Source of the DNA: Actinomycetes bacterium
Lineage (GTDB): Bacteria; Actinomycetota; Actinomycetes; Propionibacteriales; Propionibacteriaceae
Assembly: GCA_021794705.1 (NCBI GenBank)
Contig: JAJYQH010000375.1
Location: 1-5,708, forward strand
Length of the DNA: 5,708 bases
Direction of reading: 5' to 3'
The position numbers and the translations under genes were made by a program. Below are positions 1-5,101 of the stretch, piece by piece (positions within the stretch are counted from its first letter, which is position 1; every line of letters starts with the position of its first letter). A model generated the notes under the pieces. The model saw only the letters and a program-made list of their open reading frames with translations, searched no databases and was not told where the DNA came from.

Positions 1-28
1 TCTCGGCCTCGTGGTGGGCGGTGGACAT
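1..28 (-). CDS. Possible 5' end of a divergent gene, cut by window edge
   Basis: A minus-strand ATG at 28 opens a frame reading MSTAHHEAE to the window edge without a stop. All visible third codon positions after the ATG are G or C, as in the real genes here. No Shine-Dalgarno precedes the ATG, but a TANNNT-type -10 box (TAGACT) ends 6 nt upstream, the geometry of a leaderless transcript, which is common in Actinomycetota. Nine residues are too few to assign a family. The competing reading is a plus-strand gene ending at the TAG at 39-41 (SASWWAVDMARV); it uses one poor codon (CGA) and cannot be excluded. Confidence 0.35.
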
Positions 29-34
29 GGCGCG

Positions 35-63
35 AGTCTAGATCGAAATGACAGGCATGTCAT
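35..63 (-). promoter_or_regulatory. Candidate leaderless promoter for the divergent gene
   Basis: Read on the minus strand, ATGACA (63-58, one mismatch to TTGACA) is followed after 17 nt by TAGACT (40-35, fits TANNNT). Six nucleotides later comes the ATG at 28. Transcription would then start at or next to the start codon. Box quality and spacing suit a housekeeping sigma factor, and leaderless mRNAs are well known in Actinomycetota. Function is inferred only from these matches; no comparable promoter was found for the plus-strand oxidoreductase. Confidence 0.35.
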
Positions 64-64
64 T
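47..64. repeat. 18-nt inverted repeat, operator-like
   Basis: AATGACA (47-53) and TGTCATT (58-64) are perfect inverted 7-nt arms around GGCA. The repeat lies between the two probable divergent starts and covers the -35 box of the minus-strand promoter candidate. Its size and symmetry suit a dimeric repressor site. No regulator gene is visible, and the binding protein is unknown. Confidence 0.4.
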
Positions 65-106
65 CGGGCGTGCCCCCGTGTGCAGCCCTCGTCGTGACGT
101 GTTTGG

Positions 107-1177
107 ATGGTGGGCATGAGCTCTGAGCCGACGGCGCCCCAGGGGGCCTACCCTCCGCTGCCCTCCGACCGGCCGGTGAGATGGGGCATCCTCGCCACCG
201 GAGGCATCGCCGCCACCTTCACCCGTGACCTGCAGCAGATCCCCGAGGACGCCCGCGTCGTCGCGGTCGGCTCGCGCGACCCGGATCACGCCCGGGCCTT
301 CGCCGCCGAGCACTCGATCCCCACCGCGCACGGCAGCTACGAGGACCTGGCCGCCGATCCCGAGGTCGACGTCGTCTACGTCGCGACGCCCCACTCCCAC
401 CACCGGGAGGCCGCGGAGATCTGCCTGCGCGCCGGCAAGCACGTGCTCGTCGAGAAGCCCCTCACGGCGTCCCCCGCCGACACCGACCACCTGCTCGGTC
501 TCGCCGAACGGTCGGGGCTGTTCTGCATGGAGGCCATGTGGACACGGTGCAACCCGCTCATCCGCCAGCTCGCCGACTTCGTCCGCGACGGCCGGTTCGG
601 CGCGGTGCGCCACGTGGCGAGCAGCTTCGCCTTCCCCTTCGACGGGCCGCCCGACCACCGGCTGCTCAACCCCGACCTCGCCGGCGGCGCGATCCTCGAC
701 CTCGGGGTCTACCCGGTGCACGCCGCGCTGCTGCTCCTGGGGCGCCCGGACGCCGTCGTGGCCAGTGGGTCGCTCACGAGCACCGGGGTCGACGGGCACT
801 CGACGGCGCTGCTCACCTGGCACGCCGACGGACACCGCCCGGCGGCCACCGCATCGCTCATGGCGTCGCTCGAGTGCGGGCCCGCCCAGAGCCTGTCGGT
901 GGTCTTCGAGCACGGTCGGGTGGATTTCCCGACCAATTTCGTCGGGCCGCGCACGATGACCGTCACCGCCGCCCCCTCCGACGCACGGCACGGCGACCCC
1001 GAGCCGCAGGAGTACACCGCCACCGTGCCCGGCCACGGGTTCACGTTCGAGGCGCAGGAGGTCGCCCGCTGCCTCCGCGCCGGAGAGACCGCCAGCCCGC
1101 TCGTGCCGCACCAGGCCACGCGGGACGCCGCCGCCGTGCTCGCCGCCTGGCGCGCGGCCATCGAGGAGGGACGCTGA
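107..1177 (+). CDS. Gfo/Idh/MocA-family NAD(P)-dependent oxidoreductase
   Basis: This is a 356-residue cytoplasmic dehydrogenase of the usual length for the family. The N-terminal Rossmann fold starts near residue 25 (VRWGILATGGIA, about 24-35), followed by SRDPDHARAFA (56-66), VYVATPHSHH (90-99) and the family signature EKPLT (116-120), whose K117 is the usual catalytic lysine. The C-terminal domain carries GGAILDLGVYPVH (193-205), with D198 and H205 at positions usually near the substrate. The EAMWTR stretch (142-147) resembles the branch containing dihydrodiol dehydrogenases and NADP-dependent D-xylose dehydrogenases, so a sugar or cyclic polyol is the likely substrate; the actual substrate is unknown. 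An in-frame TGA at 95-97 blocks any earlier start. ATG 107 lacks a ribosome binding site, and ATG 116 (GGATGG at 105-110) is an equally good alternative; neither changes the fold. manA follows after 2 nt, suggesting an operon. Confidence 0.9.
   Translation: MVGMSSEPTAPQGAYPPLPSDRPVRWGILATGGIAATFTRDLQQIPEDARVVAVGSRDPDHARAFAAEHSIPTAHGSYEDLAADPEVDVVYVATPHSHHREAAEICLRAGKHVLVEKPLTASPADTDHLLGLAERSGLFCMEAMWTRCNPLIRQLADFVRDGRFGAVRHVASSFAFPFDGPPDHRLLNPDLAGGAILDLGVYPVHAALLLLGRPDAVVASGSLTSTGVDGHSTALLTWHADGHRPAATASLMASLECGPAQSLSVVFEHGRVDFPTNFVGPRTMTVTAAPSDARHGDPEPQEYTATVPGHGFTFEAQEVARCLRAGETASPLVPHQATRDAAAVLAAWRAAIEEGR
1163..1170 (+). promoter_or_regulatory. Ribosome binding site that sets the manA start
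   Basis: GAGGAGGG lies 9 nt before the ATG at 1180, inside the last codons of the upstream oxidoreductase gene. It is the best Shine-Dalgarno on the plus strand here. It decides the manA start, because the same frame stays open upstream to 538 with sequence that does not look like protein of this family. Its position suggests translational coupling. Confidence 0.75.
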
Positions 1178-1179
1178 TC

Positions 1180-2352
1180 ATGCACCTTCTGCACGAAACC
1201 CTGCAGCACTACGCCTGGGGCTCGACCGACGCGATCCCCCGGCTGCTGGGGCTCCCCCCGACCGGTGAGCCGGTCGCCGAGGCCTGGTACGGCGCCCACA
1301 CCAGCGCGCCGTCGCGGTTGAGCGACTCCGTCGCGCTCGACGCGTTCATCGCCGAGCACCCGGAGGTCCTCGGCGAGGCGAGTCGCGCGGCCTACGGCGA
1401 CCGGCTGCCGTTCCTGCTCAAGATCCTCGCCGCGTCCGCCCCGCTGTCGCTGCAGGCGCACCCGACCCGCAGCCAGGCCGTCGAGGGGTTCGCCCGCGAG
1501 AACACGGCGGGCATCCCCGTCGCCGATCCGCTGCGTACGTACAAGGACGACTGGCCCAAGCCGGAGATGGTGCTGGCCCTCACTGAGTACACGGCCCTGT
1601 GCGGGTTCCGTGACCCCGACGACACGCGCAGCCTGTTCGACGGGCTCGGCGTCGTGCACCTGCTCGGCGACCTCATCGGCCCGCTGTTCAGCCGTCGCGG
1701 GGGTGCGGCCCTCGCCGAGGTGTTCCTCGACGTGCTGCGCTCGGGCGACCGGCCCGAGCACGTCCTCGAGATCACCGCGGCCGCCGAGCGTCACGTCCAC
1801 GACGGGGGCGAGATCGGCGACTTCGCCGCCACGGCCCTCCACCTCGTCAAGCACTACCCGGGCGACCCCGGCGTCATCGTCGGACTGCTCATGAACAAGG
1901 TGGTGCTCCAGCCCGGCGAGGCCGTCCACCTGCCCGCCGGCAACCTGCACTGCTACCTCCAGGGCACCGGCGTCGAGATCATGGCCAACTCCGACAACGT
2001 CGTGCGCGGCGGCCTCACCTCGAAGCACATCGACATCGACGAACTGGTGCGGGTGGTGAGCTTCGACCCGGCGTCCCCCGACCTCGTGCCGGCGGTGGAG
2101 CAGGCCCCCGGGCTGTGGGAGTACCCCGCCGGCGAGCCCGAGTTCCGGCTGTGGCGGATGGAGGCGGCCCCCGACCGCGCCGTCGACCTCCCGGGCAGCG
2201 ACAGGGCCCGGGTGGTCCTCGTCCTCGGTGGCTCGCTCGTCGACGACCGGGGGCTGCGTCTGGACGCCGGCACGGCGGCCTTCGCCCCCGCCGGCGAGTC
2301 GGTGCGCCTCAGCGGCGAGGGGTGGGGCGTCGTGGCGGCAGCGGGCGTCTGA
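1180..2352 (+). CDS. manA: Mannose-6-phosphate isomerase, class I
   Basis: A 390-residue cytoplasmic zinc enzyme that interconverts fructose-6-phosphate and mannose-6-phosphate, feeding GDP-mannose synthesis or mannose use. The N-terminus (MHLLHETLQHYAWGSTDAIP) is typical of the family. The four zinc ligands known from class I enzymes are all present: Q92 and H94 in SLQAHPTRSQA, E129 in WPKPEM, and H257 in LPAGNLHCYL. The active-site arginine is R276 in NSDNVVRGGLT (270-280). The cupin core runs on to about residue 290, with a C-terminal beta domain after it. Length is normal and no key residue is missing. The start is fixed by GAGGAGGG 9 nt upstream. The gene follows the oxidoreductase by 2 nt, so the two are probably co-transcribed; whether they share a pathway is not shown. 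A hairpin 9 nt after the stop probably ends the transcript. Confidence 0.95.
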   Translation: MHLLHETLQHYAWGSTDAIPRLLGLPPTGEPVAEAWYGAHTSAPSRLSDSVALDAFIAEHPEVLGEASRAAYGDRLPFLLKILAASAPLSLQAHPTRSQAVEGFARENTAGIPVADPLRTYKDDWPKPEMVLALTEYTALCGFRDPDDTRSLFDGLGVVHLLGDLIGPLFSRRGGAALAEVFLDVLRSGDRPEHVLEITAAAERHVHDGGEIGDFAATALHLVKHYPGDPGVIVGLLMNKVVLQPGEAVHLPAGNLHCYLQGTGVEIMANSDNVVRGGLTSKHIDIDELVRVVSFDPASPDLVPAVEQAPGLWEYPAGEPEFRLWRMEAAPDRAVDLPGSDRARVVLVLGGSLVDDRGLRLDAGTAAFAPAGESVRLSGEGWGVVAAAGV

Positions 2353-2361
2353 CTCCGTCCG

Positions 2362-2399
2362 GCCGCATCGAGGCGGCGGACGCCGGTGCCCGATGCGGC
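2362..2399 (+). terminator. Hairpin after manA, probable terminator
   Basis: GCCGCATCG (2362-2370) and CGATGCGGC (2391-2399) form a perfect 9-bp stem. The 20-nt GC-rich apical part can pair further (GGC 2372-2374 with GCC 2388-2390, and GGC 2375-2377 with GCC 2382-2384). It starts 9 nt after the manA stop and ends before the tRNA gene. There is no U-tract, which is common for terminators in high-GC Actinomycetota but makes function less certain. The next bases, CACAAT (2399-2404), are the only AT-rich box upstream of the tRNA and could be part of its promoter. Confidence 0.5.
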
Positions 2400-2425
2400 A
2401 CAATGTTCCAGACGCCCGGCGTCCC

Positions 2426-2498
2426 GCCTCCGTAGCTCAGCGGCCAGAGCGCTCGCCTTGTAAGCGAGTGGTCGAGGGTTCGACTCCCTCCGGGGGCT
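2426..2498 (+). tRNA. tRNA-Thr, anticodon UGU
   Basis: A full cloverleaf can be drawn by hand. The acceptor stem is GCCTCCG (2426-2432) with CGGGGGC (2491-2497), all paired with one U-G. The D stem is GCTC/GAGC with an 8-nt loop. The anticodon stem is CTCGC/GCGAG with loop CTTGTAA, giving anticodon TGT at 2459-2461, which reads ACA and other ACN threonine codons. The variable loop has 5 nt (TGGTC). The T stem is GAGGG/CCCTC with loop TTCGACT. The discriminator base is T2498. CCC follows, so CCA is not encoded and must be added after transcription. A short inverted repeat, GACGCC C GGCGTC (2411-2423), sits just upstream. No integrase or duplicated tRNA 3' end marks it as a used attachment site. 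Confidence 0.95.
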
Positions 2499-2506
2499 CC
2501 CTGAGC

Positions 2507-2587
2507 GGCTGGCGATCTCGACGCAACGGCTGGCGATCTCTGCTCGTGGGGCGTCGAGAACGCCAGCAACAGCAGAGAACGCCAGCC
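2507..2587. repeat. Interlocked double inverted repeat after the tRNA
   Basis: Four units occur in the order A1 (2508-2524), A2 (2528-2544), A1' (2551-2567), A2' (2571-2587). A1 pairs with A1' and A2 with A2', each 16 of 17 positions, with a single A-A mismatch at the same relative place. All four share a core: GGCTGGCGATCTC in the left units and GAGAACGCCAGC in the right ones. Both outer spacers are AAC and the central one is CGTGGG. The core also allows a nested fold, A1 with A2' (12 of 13) around A2 with A1' (11 of 12). It could be a REP-like genomic repeat, the remains of a small mobile element, a structured RNA or a tRNA terminator. No U-tract or clear target duplication is seen. The structure is directly visible; its role is not known. 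Confidence 0.75.
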
Positions 2588-2649
2588 ACTCGACACCCCT
2601 GCCCCGGCCCGCGGCTGAGGGCGCCCGGCCGGGCACGGGCCCGGACGGC

Positions 2650-2669
2650 GTTTCCCGAAGACGGGAAAC
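2650..2669. terminator. Perfect 8-bp stem-loop, possible terminator
   Basis: GTTTCCCG (2650-2657) and CGGGAAAC (2662-2669) pair perfectly around the loop AAGA. It lies between the tRNA with its repeat and the exporter operon, about 30 nt before a possible -10 box. It could terminate transcription from upstream or be a cis-regulatory element of the exporter. No U-tract follows on either strand, so the terminator label is tentative. A 12-nt palindrome, GCCCGGCCGGGC (2623-2634), lies just upstream in very GC-rich sequence. Confidence 0.4.
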
Positions 2670-2698
2670 CCCAGCGGGAGCCACCGAGAATGAGGGTC

Positions 2699-2704
2699 TA
2701 AGCT
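2699..2704 (+). promoter_or_regulatory. Possible -10 box of the exporter operon
   Basis: TAAGCT fits the actinobacterial TANNNT pattern and lies in a locally AT-richer stretch of the gap before the permease gene. Transcription from it would start near 2711 and leave a leader of about 43 nt. No convincing -35 box is found at 16-18 nt spacing, so the call is weak. Confidence 0.25.
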
Positions 2705-2753
2705 TTCCGACTGCGGCGACCACCCGGAGGCCGCTGAGAGGATTTCCTGCCAC

Positions 2754-3608
2754 ATGTCAGTGACTCAACTGGCGGAGGCCACGCACCTACGTCGCGTAGG
2801 TGCCCGACCTCCCTTGTTCAGCTATCTCGCGGAAGTCTGGCGCCGCCGGGCGTTCATCACGACCCTCGCGACCTACCGCATGCGGGCCAAGTACGAGGCC
2901 AACCGCCTCGGCATCGTGTGGATCGCGCTGCGTCCCCTCGTCAACGCCGCCGTCTACGGCCTCATCTTCGGGGTCATCCAGACCGGCGCCACCCGCCCCA
3001 AGGACTACCCCGTCTACGTCGTCGTCGGCGTGTTCGCGTGGGAGTTCTTCATGGGCTGCTTCGTCGACGGGTCCCGATCGGTGACCAACAGCCGCAACAT
3101 GGTGCAGTCGCTCGCGTTCCCGCGGATGACGCTGCCCCTGGCCGTGTGGGCGGAACGGCTGTACTCGTTCCTCATCACGCTCGTCGTCCTCGTGCCGATC
3201 CTCATCCTCTTCCACCACTACCCGTCCTGGCGGTGGCTGTGGTGCATCCCGCTGTTCGCGCTCTACGCGGTGTTCAACGCGGGTGTGACGATGATCCTCG
3301 CCCGGCTCACGGTGCACGTCACCGACCTCGCCGAGCTGCTCCCCTACGTCTCGCGCATCCTGTTCTACGCCTCCGGCGTGCTGTTCAGCGTGGACGCCGT
3401 GATGAAGGGCCACCCGACGATCATCAAGCTGTACGACGCGTACCCCATGTATCAGGTGCTGAAGATGGCCCGCCACTTCCTCACCAACGACAAGGGGACG
3501 AGCTTCCCGGTCCAGTTCTGGCTGTACCTGTCCATCGCCGCGGTCGTCACGCTGGTGGTGGGCGTCCTGTTCTTCTGGTCCGCTGAGGAGCGTTATGGCC
3601 GTGATTGA
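2754..3608 (+). CDS. ABC-2 type polysaccharide/teichoic acid export permease, TagG-like
   Basis: A 284-residue inner-membrane subunit of an ABC exporter that moves lipid-linked glycopolymer across the cytoplasmic membrane. After a polar N-terminal segment comes an amphipathic stretch (YRMRAKYEANRLG, 41-53), then about six hydrophobic segments: roughly 54-76, 86-104, 136-153, 160-183, 194-213 and 256-275. GIVWIALRPLVNAAVYGLIFG (53-73) matches the family pattern in which a G-x-x-W motif opens TM1. Length and topology match TagG/TarG, Wzm and RfbA-type permeases; the paired ATPase favours the TagG side, but the polymer is not proven. ATG 2754 has GAGAGGA (2736-2742) 11 nt upstream, a somewhat long spacing. 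The first roughly 20 codons include several unusual for this genome (TCA, ACT, CAA, CTA, GTA) and a 21-nt palindrome. The ATPase gene overlaps the 3' end by 14 nt. Confidence 0.88.
   Translation: MSVTQLAEATHLRRVGARPPLFSYLAEVWRRRAFITTLATYRMRAKYEANRLGIVWIALRPLVNAAVYGLIFGVIQTGATRPKDYPVYVVVGVFAWEFFMGCFVDGSRSVTNSRNMVQSLAFPRMTLPLAVWAERLYSFLITLVVLVPILILFHHYPSWRWLWCIPLFALYAVFNAGVTMILARLTVHVTDLAELLPYVSRILFYASGVLFSVDAVMKGHPTIIKLYDAYPMYQVLKMARHFLTNDKGTSFPVQFWLYLSIAAVVTLVVGVLFFWSAEERYGRD
2783..2803. repeat. 21-nt palindrome within the permease 5' codons
   Basis: GCACCTACG (2783-2791) and CGTAGGTGC (2795-2803) are perfect 9-nt inverted arms around TCG. The repeat covers permease codons 11-17 (30-50 nt after the ATG). 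In RNA it would form a very stable hairpin; in DNA its symmetry suits a dimeric regulator site. Either could control expression of the exporter. The sequence is clear, the role is inferred. Confidence 0.6.
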
Positions 3609-4368
3609 GGAATACAAGCGCCTCGGCGAACGGGGCGAGCCGGTGGTGGCGGTGGAGAACCTCCACGTCACCTACCGTGTCTTCGCCACCGGCAAGGCCG
3701 CTGGCAGCGCCCGCAGCGGCCTGCTCAAGGTCGCCCGCGGCATCCGCGAGGTGCACGCGCTGCGCGGCGTCTCGTTCGTCGCGCACGAGAACGAGTCGAT
3801 CGGTGTCATCGGACCCAACGGGTCGGGCAAGTCGACCCTCATGCGCGCCCTCGTCGGCCTCACCCCGCCCGAGACGGGCGCGGTGTACGCCCGCTCCCGG
3901 CCCAACATGCTCGGCGTGGCCACGGCCGCCGCACTGCTCCCCGAGCTGTCGGGTGAGCGCAACATCGTCCTCGGCGGCCTCGCCATGGGCTTCACCCCGG
4001 CCGAGGTGCGCGAGATGCGCGACGACATCGTCGCCTTCGCGGAGCTCGAGGAGTCGATCGACCTCCCGATGCGCACGTACTCCTCGGGTATGGCGGCCCG
4101 GTTGAAGTTCGCGATCGCCGCGGCGCGCGCGCACGACATCCTCATCATCGACGAGGCCCTGTCCGTCGGTGACAAGCGGTTCCAGGAGCGCTCGGAGGAG
4201 CGCATCCGCGAGATCGCCTCGCACGCCGGCACGATCTTCCTCGTGTCGCACGCCATGAAGTCGATCCGCGAGACCTGCAGCCGGACCATCTGGGTCGACA
4301 AGGGCCTCATCGTCATGGACGGGCCCACCGACGAGGTGGTCGACGCCTACGAGGCGTCCAAGAAGTGA
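3595..4368 (+). CDS. ABC exporter ATPase, TagH-like
   Basis: A 257-residue ATP-binding subunit that powers export through the overlapping permease at the inner face of the membrane. Visible motifs: Walker A GPNGSGKST (73-81), signature YSSGM (162-166) in place of LSGGQ, Walker B DILIIDE (181-187, D186 and catalytic E187), D-loop region ALSVGD (188-193) and the H-loop histidine H219 in LVSHA. The YSSGM signature and DEALSVGD stretch are typical of the polysaccharide/teichoic acid exporters TagH/TarH, RfbE and Wzt. No glutamine is found at the expected Q-loop region (about 104-112, NMLGVATAA), which I recall is also so in TagH-like proteins. Wzt-type C-terminal carbohydrate-binding domains are absent. 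ATG 3595 has AGGAG only 4 nt upstream; GTG 3601 at 10 nt is a possible alternative. The 14-nt overlap with the permease implies translational coupling. Confidence 0.92.
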   Translation: MAVIEEYKRLGERGEPVVAVENLHVTYRVFATGKAAGSARSGLLKVARGIREVHALRGVSFVAHENESIGVIGPNGSGKSTLMRALVGLTPPETGAVYARSRPNMLGVATAAALLPELSGERNIVLGGLAMGFTPAEVREMRDDIVAFAELEESIDLPMRTYSSGMAARLKFAIAAARAHDILIIDEALSVGDKRFQERSEERIREIASHAGTIFLVSHAMKSIRETCSRTIWVDKGLIVMDGPTDEVVDAYEASKK

Positions 4369-4375
4369 GCCGCGC

Positions 4376-4402
4376 GGCCCGGGACCTCAGCGGTCCCGGG
4401 CC
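4376..4402. terminator. Bidirectional terminator between convergent genes
   Basis: GGCCCGGGACC (4376-4386) and GGTCCCGGGCC (4392-4402) form a perfect 11-bp stem with a 5-nt loop, TCAGC. The stem begins 7 nt after the ATPase stop. The right arm encodes the last residues (ARDR) of the convergent cytidylyltransferase, and the loop holds its TGA. Being symmetrical, it could end transcription from both sides. There is no U-tract on either strand. Confidence 0.65.
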
Positions 4403-5091
4403 AACAGCGCCTCGGCGATCAGCAGGTCGACCGGTTCGGTGATCTTGAGGTTGTGCGGCGATCCCTCGACGAGGTGCACCGGCACGTCCGGGGCGTAGCG
4501 CAGCACGACCGAACAGTCGTCGGTCGCCTCGAACCCCGGGTCGCGCCAGGCGGTGGCGTAGGCGTCGCGGATGGTCACCAGCCGGAACCCCTGCGGGGTC
4601 TGGCCTCGGTGCAGCCGGCGCCGGTCGGGAACCGCCACCAGCCGGGTGCCCTCGCTCTCGATGATCGTGTCGATCGTCGGGATGGCGACATAGACGGCGT
4701 CGTGAGCGTCGAGCGCGGCGACGCACCGCTCGATCGTCGCGGCGTCCACGAGCGGGCGCACCGCGTCGTGGAACAGCACCTTGTCGTCGGCCACGGCGAA
4801 CCCGGTGAGCGCGTCGAGCGCCGCCTGGGTCGACTCGTTCCGCGTCCGGCCGCCGGCGACGACGGCACGCACCTTCGCGAAGGACGCCGCCACCGCCCGG
4901 GCCTCGGCGAGGAAGTCGGGGTGCATGAGCACGACGACGTCATCGATGAGCGGGGACGCGTCGAACGCGGCGATGCTGTGCTCGAGCACGGTGCGCCCGG
5001 CCAGGGGCAGCAGCTGCTTGGGCAGCGTGGCGCCCATTCTCACGCCGGTGCCCCCGGCGAGCACCACCGCGATCGCCCGTCGACCCGCCAT
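4387..5091 (-). CDS. IspD/TarI-family cytidylyltransferase, probably TarI-like
   Basis: A 234-residue cytoplasmic nucleotidyltransferase that uses CTP to make a CDP-alcohol and pyrophosphate. The substrate would be ribitol-5-phosphate or a similar polyol phosphate if TarI-like, or methylerythritol 4-phosphate if IspD. The glycine-rich CTP site is VVLAGGTGVRMG (9-20), with R18 and K25 (LPKQ) as the usual catalytic residues. Further motifs are GGRTRNESTQ (80-89), HDAVRP (108-113), IPTIDTIIES (138-147), RGQTPQGFR (162-170), TDDC (190-193) and HNLKIT (213-218) with K216. LAGGTGVRMG, HDAVRP and RGQTPQGFR look closer to TarI than to actinobacterial IspD. There is no ispF next to it, while a TagGH-like exporter is; both favour TarI. 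ATG 5091 is chosen because AGGAGG precedes it by 4 nt; a GTG at 5109 has no such site. The 3' end overlaps a terminator hairpin. Confidence 0.88.
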   Translation of the reverse strand: MAGRRAIAVVLAGGTGVRMGATLPKQLLPLAGRTVLEHSIAAFDASPLIDDVVVLMHPDFLAEARAVAASFAKVRAVVAGGRTRNESTQAALDALTGFAVADDKVLFHDAVRPLVDAATIERCVAALDAHDAVYVAIPTIDTIIESEGTRLVAVPDRRRLHRGQTPQGFRLVTIRDAYATAWRDPGFEATDDCSVVLRYAPDVPVHLVEGSPHNLKITEPVDLLIAEALLARDR

Positions 5092-5095
5092 CGTC

Positions 5096-5101
5096 CCTCC
5101 T
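5096..5101 (-). promoter_or_regulatory. Ribosome binding site that sets the cytidylyltransferase start
   Basis: On the minus strand AGGAGG (5101-5096, within GAGGAGGG) lies 4 nt before ATG 5091. The spacing is short but the match is perfect. It overrides the longer reading from GTG 5109, which has only G/C-rich sequence upstream and would add six residues (start plus RRGGT) not expected before the nucleotide-binding strand. Confidence 0.6.

Noticed and set aside
38..1111. Long minus-strand open frame opposite the oxidoreductase gene
   Set aside because: It is rich in Arg, Gly and His with no recognisable domain and lies fully opposite a well-supported gene; long antisense frames are expected at this GC content.
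538..1179. Upstream extension of manA in the same frame
   Set aside because: The extra 214 residues are Arg/Pro/Ala-rich out-of-frame translation of the oxidoreductase gene; the family N-terminus begins exactly at 1180.
709..2403. 564-codon minus-strand open frame opposite manA
   Set aside because: Low-complexity composition without family motifs; manA on the plus strand has all its zinc ligands and a good ribosome binding site.
2426..2498. tRNA as a used integration site
   Set aside because: No integrase and no second copy of the tRNA 3' end is visible in the window.
2507..2587. CRISPR-like repeats
   Set aside because: Units are inverted and interlocked, spacers are only 3-6 nt and there are no cas genes.
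2623..2634. 12-nt palindrome GCCCGGCCGGGC
   Set aside because: Made only of G and C in a very GC-rich stretch, so it is likely by chance; noted only in the neighbouring stem-loop entry.
2228..2701. Plus-strand open frame across the tRNA
   Set aside because: It reads through the cloverleaf and the inverted repeats with Arg/Ser-rich sequence and no motif.
1953..2753. Minus-strand open frames across the manA end, tRNA and repeat region
   Set aside because: They run antisense through a tRNA gene and through repeats, show no domain, and have no ribosome binding site.
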